Source: Pseudoduganella namucuonensis
GTDB lineage: Bacteria; Pseudomonadota; Gammaproteobacteria; Burkholderiales; Burkholderiaceae_D
Length of the DNA stretch: 64,000 nt
Direction: 5' to 3'
Assembly (NCBI RefSeq): GCF_900116645.1
Contig: NZ_FPBO01000022.1
Coordinates: 80,402 to 144,401, forward strand
The notes under the pieces were generated by a model that saw only the letters and a program-made list of their open reading frames with translations, had not been told where the DNA came from and did not search any database. A program made the translations under genes and the position numbers. Positions within the stretch are counted from its first letter, which is position 1. Every line of letters begins with the position of its first letter. This document shows positions 19,465-28,850 of this stretch, piece by piece.

Positions 19465-20871
19465 ATGAATATGAAAATTGCACTGAACCTGAACACCATG
19501 CTGCTGGCGCCCGTGCTGGCGCTGCTGGCCGCCTGCGGCGGCGGCGGCGATGGCGACAGCACCTCCACGCCGACCACCCCGACCACCCCCGCCGCGGCCA
19601 CCCTGCAGTCGATCGTCGTCACGCCGGCCAACCCCACCGTCACCGTCGGCCTCACGCAGCAGATGGTCGCCACCGGCACCTATTCGGACGGCAAAACCAG
19701 CGCCATCAGCACCGGCATCACGTGGAGCGCCAAGGGCACGAACATCACCGTCATCTCCGGCACCGGCCTGGTGACCGGCAAGGCGCCGGGCGCCGACACC
19801 GTGACCGCCACCGTCGGCACCGTCACGGCCAGCACCGACATCACCGTCAAGGCCCCGTGGGCCGTGGTGGCCGCCGGCGGCAACCACACGCTGTCCCGCC
19901 ACGCGGACGGCAACCTGTATTCCTGGGGCTGGAACCGCCAGGGCCAGCTGGGCGACGGCACCACCATCGACCACGGCAAGCCGGCGGTCGTCGCGGGCGG
20001 CGTCACCACCTGGCGCCAAGTGGCGGGCGGCGAGCTGCACACGCTGGCGCTGCGCGCCGACGGCACGCTGTGGGCCTGGGGCTACAACCAGAACGGCCAG
20101 CTGGGCGACGGCACCACGGTCGACAAGCCCACGCCGGTCAAGATCGGCACCGCCACCGACTGGGTCTACGTCGCCGCGGGCAAATCGCACAGCCTGGCCA
20201 TCAACAAGGCCGGCGCGCTGTGGGCCTGGGGCCGCAACTTCAACGGCCAGCTGGGCGACGGCGCCAAGATCGACCGCCTGGCGCCGGTCAAGATCGGCAC
20301 CGACACCTGGACCATGGTGTCGGCCGGCGCCACCCACTCGCTGGGCCGGCGCAGCGACGGCGCGCTGATGGCCTGGGGCCGCAGCGGCACCAGCGACGTG
20401 CTGGCGCCGGCCCGCATCGGCACGCTGACCTGGGCCAGCGTCTCGGCCGGCGGCACGCACTCGGCCGCGATCCGCGCCGACGGCACGCTGTGGGCCTGGG
20501 GCGACAACAGCTCCAGCCAGCTGGGCACGGTCAGCACCGCCAACGCCACCACGCCGCAGCAGGTGGGCACGGCCAGCAACTGGTCGGTGGTGGCGGCCGG
20601 CCTGGCGCACACGCTGGCGGTGCGCACCGACGGCACGCTGTGGGGCTGGGGCTCGAACAGCAACGGCCAGGTCGGCAACGGCGCCACGGTCAACGCGGCG
20701 CAGCCGGTGCAGATCGGCGACGCCACCACCTGGGTCACCGTGGGCGCTGGCCTGCAGCACGGCGTCGCGCTGCAGAAGGACAACACCATGTGGACCTGGG
20801 GCCGCAACGCGGAGGGCCAGCTGGGCAACGGCACGCTGATCGACGCCAACGCGCCGCTGAACGTTCCGTAA
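19465..20871 (+). CDS. RCC1-repeat lipoprotein with bacterial Ig-like domain
   Basis: A 468-residue surface or periplasmic lipoprotein. The signal peptide ends in a lipobox LLAAC (Cys about 24) followed by GGGG and a Thr/Pro linker. A BIG2-type Ig domain covers about residues 47-130 (LQSIVVTPANPTVTVGLTQQ). From about 132 to the end there are seven RCC1-type blades, each about 45-50 residues, with the signature W-x-x-V-A-A-G-x-x-H-T-x-A and G-x-L-W-A-W-G-x-N-x-x-G-Q-L-G-D-G. A seven-bladed propeller would close in one chain. The binding partner is unknown. The next gene starts 8 bp after its stop, so the two may be co-transcribed. Confidence 0.85.
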   Translation: MNMKIALNLNTMLLAPVLALLAACGGGGDGDSTSTPTTPTTPAAATLQSIVVTPANPTVTVGLTQQMVATGTYSDGKTSAISTGITWSAKGTNITVISGTGLVTGKAPGADTVTATVGTVTASTDITVKAPWAVVAAGGNHTLSRHADGNLYSWGWNRQGQLGDGTTIDHGKPAVVAGGVTTWRQVAGGELHTLALRADGTLWAWGYNQNGQLGDGTTVDKPTPVKIGTATDWVYVAAGKSHSLAINKAGALWAWGRNFNGQLGDGAKIDRLAPVKIGTDTWTMVSAGATHSLGRRSDGALMAWGRSGTSDVLAPARIGTLTWASVSAGGTHSAAIRADGTLWAWGDNSSSQLGTVSTANATTPQQVGTASNWSVVAAGLAHTLAVRTDGTLWGWGSNSNGQVGNGATVNAAQPVQIGDATTWVTVGAGLQHGVALQKDNTMWTWGRNAEGQLGNGTLIDANAPLNVP

Positions 20872-20879
20872 GCCGCGCG

Positions 20880-23690
20880 ATGCTGCGGCGCCGGTTCCCG
20901 TCCCTGCCCCTGCTTGCAGTGCTGCGCCGCCTGCTGTGCTGCGCGCTGCTCGGCGCGCTGCCGGCCTGGCCGGCGGCGGCCCAGGAAAAGATCGTGCTGC
21001 AGCTCAAGCACTTCCACCAGTTCCAGTTCGCCGGCTATTACGCGGCGCTGGAAAAGGGCTTCTACCGCGAGGCCGGGCTGGACGTGCGGATCGTGGAAAG
21101 CAGCGACGGCAACGAGCCCGAGCGCTCGGTGCTGGCCGGCAAGGCGCAATACGGCGTGGGCAGCAGCAGCCTGCTGCTGGCGCGCCTGGCGGGCAAGCCG
21201 CTGGTGGTGCTGGGCGTGGTGTTCCAGCACTCGCCGTACGCGCTGGCCACCGCGCAGTCCGGCTCGACGCCGGACCTGCGCGCCATCGCCGGCAAGCGCG
21301 TGATGATAGGCTCGCTGACCGACGAGCTGACCCAGGCCGACGAGATCATGGCCTACCTGAAGAAGGAGGGCATCGAGCCCTCGGCGCTGCAGCGGGTCGA
21401 GCACACCTACAACCCGGACGACCTGGTCAAGGGCAAGGTGGACGCGCAGTCGATCTTCGTCACCAACGAGCCGGACTATTTCGACCGCATCGGCTTCCCC
21501 TACGAGATCTACAGCCCGCGCAACGCGGGCATCGATTTCTACGGCGACAACCTGTTCACCAGCGAGCAGGAGATCGAGGCCCATCCGGAGCGGGTCAAGG
21601 CCTTCCGCGCCGCCAGCATGCGCGGCTGGCAGTACGCGATGAGCCACCACGAGGAGATGGCCGACCTCATCCTGAACAAATACTCGCGCCGCAACGACCG
21701 CCAGCACCTGCTGTACGAGGCGCGCGCCATGGTGGCGCTGGTGCAGCCGGTGCTGGTGGAGATCGGCTACATGAACCCGGACCGCTGGCAGCACATCGCC
21801 GATGTGTACGCCGAGCTGGGCATGCTGCCCAAGGGCGCCTCCTTCGACGGCTTCCTGTACAACATGGAGAGCGGTCCCAGCCTGGCGTGGCTGTACCGCG
21901 TGCTGGGCGCGGCGGCCATCCTGCTGGCGCTGGGCGCGGGTGTGCACTTCAGCCTGCTCACGCGCGAGCGCAGCCGTGCCGACGAGGCCATCCGCAAGGG
22001 CGAGGCGCGCTTCCGCACCATGTTCGAGGCGGCGCCCATGGGCATCGCGCTGATCGACACGCTGAGCGGCCAGTTCCGCGACGTCAACCCGCGCTTCCTG
22101 GACATCGCCGGCCGCGGCGCCGACGAGATGAAGGCCCGCGGCTGGCGCGACATCAGCCACCCGGACGACGTCGCCGCCGAGCAGGAGCAGGTGGACCGCA
22201 TGGTGGCGCAGCAGCCGGGCGCGCCGCAGCACGGCTTCAAGCTGGCCAAGCGCCTGCTGCGGCCGGACGGCGGCGTGGTGTGGGTCGACGCCTCCATCAC
22301 GGCGATCGACGCGGCCGGCGCCGGCCAGCCGCACCACCTGTGCATGATCGAGGACATCACCGAGAAGAAGCAGTCCGAGGCGCTGATCTGGCAGCAGGCC
22401 AACTTCGACGCCCTGACCCAGCTGCCGAACCGGCGCATGTTCCACAACCGGCTGGAGCAGGCCATCGTCAAGAGCCGCCGCGACGGCAACCGCGTCGCCA
22501 TCCTGTTCATCGACCTCGACCATTTCAAGGAGGTCAACGACACGCTCGGCCACCACCAGGGCGACATCCTGCTGATCGACGCCGCCCGCCGCATCGGCGG
22601 CTGCGTGCGCGAGTCCGACACGGTGGCGCGCCTGGGCGGCGACGAGTTCACCGTGATCCTGGGCGAACTGGCCGACATCGGCCGGGTCGAGACCATCGCC
22701 CAGAACATCATCGACGCGCTGCGCGCGCCGTTCGCGCTGGGGCAGGAGCAGGCCTTCGTCTCGGCCAGCATCGGCATCACGCTGTACCCGGACGACGCCG
22801 GCTCGGTCGACGACCTGCTCAAGCACGCCGACCAGGCCATGTACGCCGCCAAGGACGCCGGGCGCAACCGCTTCAGCTATTTCACGCCGGCGCTGCAGGT
22901 GGCCGCGCTGAACCGCATGCGCCTGACCAACGACCTGCGCGGCGCCGTCAAGGGCGGCCAGCTGGAGCTGTACTTCCAGCCCATCGTGCACCTGAGGACG
23001 GGCCGCATCCACAAGGCCGAGGCGCTGATACGGTGGCGCCATCCGCTGCGCGGCCTGGTCAGTCCGCTGGAATTCGTGCCGCTGGCCGAGGCGAGCGGCC
23101 TGATCGTGGAGATCGGCGAATGGGTGTTCCAGGAATCGGCGCACTGGATCAAGCGCTGGCGGAGCGAGATCCATCCGGCGTTCCAGGTCAGCGTCAACCA
23201 GTCGCCGCTGGAGTTCCAGCGCGAGGGCGGCTACGAGCACTGGCTGCGCCTGCTGGGCGAGCTGGGCCTGCCGGGCCAGTCGATGGTGATCGAGATCACC
23301 GAGGGCCTGCTGCTGGACGCCAGCAACGCCGTCACCGACCAGCTGCTGCGGCTGCGCGACGGCGGCATCCAGGTCGCGCTGGACGACTTCGGCACCGGCT
23401 ACTCGTCGCTGTCCTACCTGAAGAAGTTCGACATCGACTACCTGAAGATCGACCGCAGCTTCACCCGCAACCTGGCGCCGGACTCGTCCGACATGGCGCT
23501 GTCGGACGCCATCATCGTCATGGCCCACAAGCTGGGGCTGCGGGTGATCGCCGAGGGCGTGGAAACGCCCGAGCAGCGCGACCTGCTGGCCGCCGCCGGC
23601 TGCGACTACGGGCAGGGCTACCTGTTCGCCCGGCCCATGCCGGCGGCCGAGTTCGACGTCCTGCTGCGCGCCCGCAGCGCCGCCGCCTGA
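20880..23690 (+). CDS. NMT1/THI5-like sensor with PAS, GGDEF and EAL domains
   Basis: A 936-residue membrane signalling protein. A signal peptide (1-38) is followed by a periplasmic NMT1/THI5-like solute-binding domain (about 40-330; hallmark HFHQFQFAGYYAALEKGFY), one membrane helix (about 338-360), PAS (about 375-495), GGDEF (about 500-660) and EAL (about 680-930). LGGDEF is intact and RESD five residues before it is a full product-inhibition site. The EAL motif (AEALIRW), DDFGTGYSS and the late Glu in AEGVETPEQ are kept. Both c-di-GMP synthesis and hydrolysis are therefore possible. The ligand, by fold, could be a pyrimidine-like or other small metabolite; this is inference. ATG 20880 follows the RCC1 gene by 8 bp. 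Confidence 0.9.
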   Translation: MLRRRFPSLPLLAVLRRLLCCALLGALPAWPAAAQEKIVLQLKHFHQFQFAGYYAALEKGFYREAGLDVRIVESSDGNEPERSVLAGKAQYGVGSSSLLLARLAGKPLVVLGVVFQHSPYALATAQSGSTPDLRAIAGKRVMIGSLTDELTQADEIMAYLKKEGIEPSALQRVEHTYNPDDLVKGKVDAQSIFVTNEPDYFDRIGFPYEIYSPRNAGIDFYGDNLFTSEQEIEAHPERVKAFRAASMRGWQYAMSHHEEMADLILNKYSRRNDRQHLLYEARAMVALVQPVLVEIGYMNPDRWQHIADVYAELGMLPKGASFDGFLYNMESGPSLAWLYRVLGAAAILLALGAGVHFSLLTRERSRADEAIRKGEARFRTMFEAAPMGIALIDTLSGQFRDVNPRFLDIAGRGADEMKARGWRDISHPDDVAAEQEQVDRMVAQQPGAPQHGFKLAKRLLRPDGGVVWVDASITAIDAAGAGQPHHLCMIEDITEKKQSEALIWQQANFDALTQLPNRRMFHNRLEQAIVKSRRDGNRVAILFIDLDHFKEVNDTLGHHQGDILLIDAARRIGGCVRESDTVARLGGDEFTVILGELADIGRVETIAQNIIDALRAPFALGQEQAFVSASIGITLYPDDAGSVDDLLKHADQAMYAAKDAGRNRFSYFTPALQVAALNRMRLTNDLRGAVKGGQLELYFQPIVHLRTGRIHKAEALIRWRHPLRGLVSPLEFVPLAEASGLIVEIGEWVFQESAHWIKRWRSEIHPAFQVSVNQSPLEFQREGGYEHWLRLLGELGLPGQSMVIEITEGLLLDASNAVTDQLLRLRDGGIQVALDDFGTGYSSLSYLKKFDIDYLKIDRSFTRNLAPDSSDMALSDAIIVMAHKLGLRVIAEGVETPEQRDLLAAAGCDYGQGYLFARPMPAAEFDVLLRARSAAA

Positions 23691-23771
23691 CGTCGCTATC
23701 ATCGGCGAAGCATCTTTGTTTTTGGTACGGATATTGCTTATTTGTTATATCTTTATCAGCCCAGCGATGCC

Positions 23772-26306
23772 ATGGAACCAGTTCAACCGGTGCGGTCCGA
23801 AGCCTTTCTCGCTTACATGGCCGAGGTCAGGCAATGCGAGCTGTCACTGCGGGAACTGAGCCAGATGTGGCGCCTGATCGAGGCGTCGGCGATGATGAAT
23901 TGCGCGCAGGAGGCGCGCCTGCTGCTGCCGGCCATGCAGGCCGCGCGCACCGGATTGACGCACCTGGAAGGGGCGCTGATCACCAATCTGGTGCGCGAGA
24001 AGGTGGCGCAGGCGCTGGCGGGCATCGGCACCAAGGCCAGGTACATGATCGACATCCTGGTGCGCAACCTGTTCGAGCGCACCGCCGACGTCGGCTTCCT
24101 GGCCACCGACAGCGAGCTGTGCCGCTTTGTCGCCGGGCTGGACACGGACCGCGCCGCGGTGCTGGAGCGGCTGGCCGAGTACCGCGCCAAATACACGGTG
24201 TACGACGAGATCCTGCTGCTCGACGCGCGCGGCCGGGTGCTGGCCCAGGCCGACCCCGCCGCGCCGCTCGAGCGCAGCGCCGACCCGCTGCTGGCCGCCA
24301 CCCTGGCCAGCGCCGGCTACGTGGAGACCTTCCGCGCCAGCGACCTGCGCCCCGGCCGGCCGCGCGCGCTGATCTATTCGCACCGCATGACGCATCCGGG
24401 CAGCGGCGAGCCGATCGGCGTGCTGTGCCTGTGTTTCCATTTCGAACAGGAGATGCGCGCCGTGTTCGACACCTACCGCGACCCGGACGGCCGCGCCAAC
24501 ATGCTGCTGCTGGACGCCGACGACCGCGTCATCAGCAGCGCCGACCCGCACTGGATCCCGCCGGGCGTGCGGGTGCCCACCAACCCCGGGGGCTCGCCCG
24601 AACCGCTGCTGTTCGCCGGCCGCGAATACCTGGTGCGCACCGTCGGCTCCGACGGCTACCAGGGCTATCCCGGCCCGGCCGGCTGGAAGGGGCAGGTGAT
24701 GATCCCCGTCGAGCTGGCCTTCCGCGAGCGGAGCGCTGAGCGGGGCGGCGCGCTGGCGCAATGCGAGCCGTCCGTGCTGCGGGGGCTGCGCTCGCACGCC
24801 GACAGCTTCAGCCCGCCCTTGCACGAGCTGATGTCGTCGGTGACGCAAGCGACCCGCACCATCGAACGCATCGTCTGGAACGGCAAGGTGGCGACCGCGG
24901 CCAACGAGGACGGCGGCAAGCTGAACACCGTGCTGGACCAGATCACCGACACCGGCGCCCGCGGCGACGCGCTGTTCTCGCAGTCCATCCAGGACCTGTA
25001 CCAGACCGTGGTCTCGTCCAGCCTGCACGCCGCAGAAAGCACGGCGCAGTTGCTGGTCGACATGCTCGACCGCAACCTGTACGAGCGCGCCAACGATTGC
25101 CGCTGGTGGGCCCGCGCGGCGCAGCTGCGGCACGGCCTGGCCCGGCCCGAGCGGCCTGGCCAGGCCGCCGCCATCGGCGCCGTGCTGGCCCACATCAACG
25201 GCTTGTACACGGTGTACAGCCGCTTGTTCGTCTACGACCGCAACGGCCGCGTCGTCGCCAGCAGCGGCGCCCAGGACATCGTCGGCGAGCGCATCGCGGC
25301 CGAGACGCTGGGCCGGGTCTGCGCGCTGGGCGACGAGCAGCAGCATTATCCCGAACCCTTCGCGCCGGCCCCGTTCTACGGCGGCCGGCCGACCTTCGTC
25401 TACCACGCCGCCGTGCGCCATCCGGAGCACGAGACGCAGGTGGTGGGCGGCATCGGCATCGTGTTCGACGGCGAGCCGGAGCTGCTCAACATGCTGCGCG
25501 GCGGCGTGGCGGGGCGGCCCAATCTGCGGGCCTATTTTGTCACGCCGGCCGGCAGGGTGCTGGCCGCCACCGATCCGGACTGCCCGCCCGGGTCGCAACT
25601 GGAACTGGAGCCCGGCCTGCTGGCCGCGTGCGGCCACGGCGCCAGCCGCGTCGTCGTCCATCGCGGCCAGTACGCCATCGCCGCCGCCGCCACCGCTTCC
25701 GGCTACCGCGAATTCCGCGCCGGCGCGGCGCGCGAGGACGAGGTGATCGGGCTGGTGCTGGAATCGTTCGGCCCGGTGCGCGCCGACGCGCAGCCGGCCA
25801 TGGGCGGCGCCGCCCTGCGCATCGAGCCGCGCGCGGCCGCCGTCCGCGCGGACGCCGCGCGCCCGTACGCCGGACGCCCGTACGCGACCTTCTACGTCGG
25901 CCGCGCGCTGATGGCGGTGGCCGCCGCGCACGTGCTCGAGTCCGTGCCCTGCGCGCGCATGCGCAGGACGCCCGGCGCGGCCGGCCGGCTCGGCCTGCTG
26001 GACGGCCAGCACCGGCAAACGACCTGGGTGTTCGACCTCGCCCACCTGATCAATGGCGGCGCCACGCCGCTGCGCCCCGACAGCCAGATCGTGCTGGTGC
26101 GGCGCCACGCCCACACCATCGGCCTGCTGGTGGACGAGCTGCATTCGGTGCAGCCCTTCGACGACGCGGACATGACGCCGTTGCCGCTGCAGGCGGGCGG
26201 CCACGCGCTGTCGACCCGGCTGATCAAGGCCAACGACGGCCGCCTGCTGATCCAGGAGCTGTGTCTGGACCGTTTGTTCCTGCGGCTGGGCGCCAGCGCC
26301 GCCTGA
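23772..26306 (+). CDS. Cytoplasmic tandem Cache protein with C-terminal CheW domain
   Basis: The product is an 844-residue protein with no signal peptide and no membrane helix. Two related modules are present: YMIDILVRNLFERTADVGFL near residue 95 and LVDMLDRNLYERANDCRWWA near 430, each followed by a PAS/Cache-like sensory fold (YDEILLLDARGRVLAQAD; YSRLFVYDRNGRVVASSG). The C-terminus (about 706-844) is a CheW-like domain (TFYVGRALMAVAAAHVLE). It probably couples intracellular signals to a CheA complex. Related Cache-CheW proteins are known from betaproteobacteria, by recollection. ATG 23772 is the likely start; TTG 23742 is in frame upstream. No che genes are nearby. Confidence 0.78.
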   Translation: MEPVQPVRSEAFLAYMAEVRQCELSLRELSQMWRLIEASAMMNCAQEARLLLPAMQAARTGLTHLEGALITNLVREKVAQALAGIGTKARYMIDILVRNLFERTADVGFLATDSELCRFVAGLDTDRAAVLERLAEYRAKYTVYDEILLLDARGRVLAQADPAAPLERSADPLLAATLASAGYVETFRASDLRPGRPRALIYSHRMTHPGSGEPIGVLCLCFHFEQEMRAVFDTYRDPDGRANMLLLDADDRVISSADPHWIPPGVRVPTNPGGSPEPLLFAGREYLVRTVGSDGYQGYPGPAGWKGQVMIPVELAFRERSAERGGALAQCEPSVLRGLRSHADSFSPPLHELMSSVTQATRTIERIVWNGKVATAANEDGGKLNTVLDQITDTGARGDALFSQSIQDLYQTVVSSSLHAAESTAQLLVDMLDRNLYERANDCRWWARAAQLRHGLARPERPGQAAAIGAVLAHINGLYTVYSRLFVYDRNGRVVASSGAQDIVGERIAAETLGRVCALGDEQQHYPEPFAPAPFYGGRPTFVYHAAVRHPEHETQVVGGIGIVFDGEPELLNMLRGGVAGRPNLRAYFVTPAGRVLAATDPDCPPGSQLELEPGLLAACGHGASRVVVHRGQYAIAAAATASGYREFRAGAAREDEVIGLVLESFGPVRADAQPAMGGAALRIEPRAAAVRADAARPYAGRPYATFYVGRALMAVAAAHVLESVPCARMRRTPGAAGRLGLLDGQHRQTTWVFDLAHLINGGATPLRPDSQIVLVRRHAHTIGLLVDELHSVQPFDDADMTPLPLQAGGHALSTRLIKANDGRLLIQELCLDRLFLRLGASAA

Positions 26307-26382
26307 GCGCGCGCAACCCTGTTGAAGCGACAACGCGTCGCGCGCGGAACGGGGATAATAGCGGTCTCGCAAACATGGCTTG

Positions 26383-26419
26383 ATAGTTAAAGCCAATTGA
26401 ATCTATTGGAACAATCAAT
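26383..26419. promoter_or_regulatory. Putative OxyR operator upstream of ahpC
   Basis: Four half-sites occur with exact OxyR spacing: ATAG 26383-26386, 7 bp, CAAT 26394-26397, 7 bp, ATTG 26405-26408, 7 bp, CAAT 26416-26419. The E. coli consensus is ATAG-N7-CTAT-N7-ATAG-N7-CTAT. The site ends 67 bp before the ahpC start, which fits activation. The half-sites are variants, so the assignment rests on spacing and context. Confidence 0.68.
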
Positions 26420-26486
26420 TTTCCAAATAGACGAGAAAACCGTAGACTGACGTCTCATTAGTACACAACCTCACGAGGAAACCACA

Positions 26487-27050
26487 ATGTCCCTGATTAA
26501 CACCCAAGTAAAACCATTCAAAGCTACCGCTTACCACAATGGCAAGTTCATTGACCTGAGCGAAGAATCCCTGAAAGGCAAGTGGTCGGTATTCGTGTTC
26601 TACCCAGCCGACTTCACCTTCGTGTGCCCGACCGAGCTGGAAGACTTGGCCGACAACCACGCCGCCTTCCAGGCGCTGGGCGTCGACGTGTACGGCATCT
26701 CGACCGACACCCACTTCGCCCACAAGGCATGGCACGACACCTCGGAAGCCATCAAGAAAGTGCAATACCCGCTGATCGGCGACCCGACCGGCCTGCTGTC
26801 GCGCAACTTCGAAGTGATGATCGAGGAAGAGGGCCTGGCCCTGCGCGGCACCTTCGTGATCAATCCTGAAGGCCAGATCAAAGTGATGGAAGTGCACGAC
26901 AACGGCATCGGCCGCGACGCCTCCGAACTGCTGCGCAAAGTGCGCGCCGCCAAATACGTGGCCGAGCACCCGGGCCAGGTTTGCCCGGCCAAGTGGACCG
27001 AAGGCGCCGCCACCCTGACCCCGTCGCTGGACCTGGTCGGCAAGATCTAA
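26487..27050 (+). CDS. ahpC: Alkyl hydroperoxide reductase AhpC (peroxiredoxin)
   Basis: A 187-residue typical 2-Cys peroxiredoxin that reduces H2O2 and organic peroxides in the cytoplasm. The peroxidatic Cys is in FTFVCPTELEDL (about residue 47) and the resolving Cys is in PGQVCPAKWTEG (about 166); the length equals that of enteric AhpC. GAGGAAACC precedes the ATG. It is followed after 90 bp by its reductase ahpF and is preceded by a likely OxyR site. Its codon usage is strongly biased, as expected for an abundant protein. Confidence 0.97.
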   Translation: MSLINTQVKPFKATAYHNGKFIDLSEESLKGKWSVFVFYPADFTFVCPTELEDLADNHAAFQALGVDVYGISTDTHFAHKAWHDTSEAIKKVQYPLIGDPTGLLSRNFEVMIEEEGLALRGTFVINPEGQIKVMEVHDNGIGRDASELLRKVRAAKYVAEHPGQVCPAKWTEGAATLTPSLDLVGKI

Positions 27051-27140
27051 GCAGGCCGATCCAGGCAAGCGGATCCAGGAAGCACCGTAGCACCGCGCCG
27101 GGCCCCCGCCCGGCGCAGCAACCCGAAAAAGGAAAACACC

Positions 27141-28730
27141 ATGTTGGATGCCAATCTCAAAACCCAGTTGAAAACCTATTTGGAAAAGGTCGTGCAGCCG
27201 ATTGAGATCGTCGCATCGCTGGATGATTCCGCCAAGGCGCGCGAAATGCAGGAACTGCTCCAGGAAATCGTCCTGTTGAGCGACAAGATCACGCTGGTCG
27301 AGAAGACCGGCGGCGCCGGGCGCACCCCCTCGTTCGCCATCACCCGCCCCGGGACCGACATCGCCGTGACGTTCGCCGGCATCCCCCTGGGCCACGAATT
27401 CACCTCGCTGGTGCTGGCCCTGCTGCAAGTGGGCGGCCACACCATCAAGTTCGACCAGGCCGTGATCGACCAGATCCGCGACCTGGAGGGCGACTACAGC
27501 TTCGAGACCTTCATCTCGCTGTCGTGCCACAACTGCCCGGAAGTGGTGCAGGCGCTGAACGCCATGTCCATCATCAATCCGCGCATCAAGGTCACCACCA
27601 TCGACGGCGGCGTGTTCCCGAAGGAAGTGGAAGCGCGCCAGATCATGGCCGTGCCGATGATGTTCCTGAACGGCGAGCACTTCGGCCAGGGCCGCAGCAG
27701 CGTGGAGGAGATCCTCGCCAAGCTGGACAAGAACACCGGCGCCCGCCAGGCTGCCGAGCTGAGCAAGAAAGACGTGTTCGACGTGCTGATCGTCGGCGGC
27801 GGTCCCGCCGGCGCGGCCGCGGCGATCTACGCCGCCCGCAAGGGCATCAAGACCGGCGTGCTGTCGGAGCGCTTCGGCGGCCAGGTGCTGGACACGCTGG
27901 CGATCGAGAACTTCGTCTCCGTCACCGAGACCGACGGCCCGAAATTCGCGGTGGCGCTGGAGCAGCACGTCAAGGCCTACGAGGTCGACATCATGAACAC
28001 CCAGCGCGCCGACGGGCTGACGCCGGGCAGGCTGGTGGAGGTGAAGACCGCCAGCGGCGCCGTGCTGAAGAGCAAGACCGTGATCCTGGCGACCGGCGCG
28101 CGCTGGCGCGAGATCAACGTGCCGGGCGAGAAGGAATACCGCAACCACGGCGTGGCCTACTGCCCGCACTGCGACGGCCCGCTGTTCAAGGGCAAGCGGG
28201 TGGCGGTGATCGGCGGCGGCAACTCCGGCGTGGAGGCGGCGATCGACCTGGCCGGCCTGGTCAAGCACGTGACGCTGATCGAGTTCGGCGCCGAACTGCG
28301 CGCCGACGCGGTGCTGCAGCGCAAGCTGCGCAGCCTGCCCAACGTGACGGTGATCGTCTCGGCGCAGACCACCGAGATCCACGGCGACGGCAAGATCGTC
28401 AACGGCCTGAGCTACAAGGACCGGGTCGGCGGCGAATTGAAACGGGTGGAGCTGGAAGGGGTGTTCGTGCAGATCGGCCTGGTGCCCAACACCGAATGGC
28501 TGAAAGGCACGGTGGCCCTGTCCAAGCACGGCGAGATCGAAGTGGACGCGCGCGGCCAGACCTCGGTGCCGGGCGTGTTCGCCGCCGGCGACGTGACGAC
28601 GGTGCCGTTCAAGCAGATCATCATCGCCACGGGCGAAGGCGCGAAGGCCGCGCTGTCCGCCTTCGACCACCTGATCCGCTCGGGCGACGAAGAGGAGGTG
28701 GCGGTTCCCGCCGTCGCCGTCGCCGCCTGA
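27141..28730 (+). CDS. ahpF: Alkyl hydroperoxide reductase subunit F
   Basis: This 529-residue flavoprotein recycles AhpC with NADH. The N-terminal domain carries the CHNC dithiol (Cys129 and Cys132) that reduces AhpC. The thioredoxin-reductase-like part has FAD motif IVGGGPAGAAAAIYAARKG, active-site CPHC, NAD motif AVIGGGNSGVEAAIDLAG and C-terminal FAD motif VFAAGDVTTVPFKQI. AAGGAAAA lies upstream of ATG 27141. It forms an operon with ahpC. Downstream, a 30-bp inverted repeat separates it from the convergent transporter gene. Confidence 0.97.
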   Translation: MLDANLKTQLKTYLEKVVQPIEIVASLDDSAKAREMQELLQEIVLLSDKITLVEKTGGAGRTPSFAITRPGTDIAVTFAGIPLGHEFTSLVLALLQVGGHTIKFDQAVIDQIRDLEGDYSFETFISLSCHNCPEVVQALNAMSIINPRIKVTTIDGGVFPKEVEARQIMAVPMMFLNGEHFGQGRSSVEEILAKLDKNTGARQAAELSKKDVFDVLIVGGGPAGAAAAIYAARKGIKTGVLSERFGGQVLDTLAIENFVSVTETDGPKFAVALEQHVKAYEVDIMNTQRADGLTPGRLVEVKTASGAVLKSKTVILATGARWREINVPGEKEYRNHGVAYCPHCDGPLFKGKRVAVIGGGNSGVEAAIDLAGLVKHVTLIEFGAELRADAVLQRKLRSLPNVTVIVSAQTTEIHGDGKIVNGLSYKDRVGGELKRVELEGVFVQIGLVPNTEWLKGTVALSKHGEIEVDARGQTSVPGVFAAGDVTTVPFKQIIIATGEGAKAALSAFDHLIRSGDEEEVAVPAVAVAA

Positions 28731-28754
28731 CCCGCGACGAACATTATCAAAAAC

Positions 28755-28834
28755 ACATCGGTGTCAGGCGCGACATTCGGACATTCATAGCCGCGAAGCA
28801 ACGGATGTCCGAATGTCGCGCCTGACACCGATGT
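28755..28834. repeat. Long perfect inverted repeat with GGTGTCAG core
   Basis: A 30-bp left arm (28755-28784) is repeated in inverse at 28805-28834 without mismatch; the loop is 20 nt. The outer part reads CATCGGTGTCAGGCGCGAC. It lies between convergent ahpF and the AI-2E transporter gene, and the right arm ends 16 bp from the latter's stop. No T-run is present. Related cores are found at 764, 841, 35529 and 62113. Confidence 0.93.
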
Positions 28835-28850
28835 TGGTTTGGCAAGTTTT

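Noticed and set aside
19416..20879. Long N-terminal extension of the GGDEF-EAL protein across the RCC1 gene
   Set aside because: The frame is open by chance through GC-rich RCC1 repeats; the signal peptide begins at ATG 20880.
20166..23702. 1178-residue minus-strand open frame opposite the sensor gene
   Set aside because: It is a GC-rich antisense shadow with His/Gln/Arg/Ala-rich composition and no recognisable domain.
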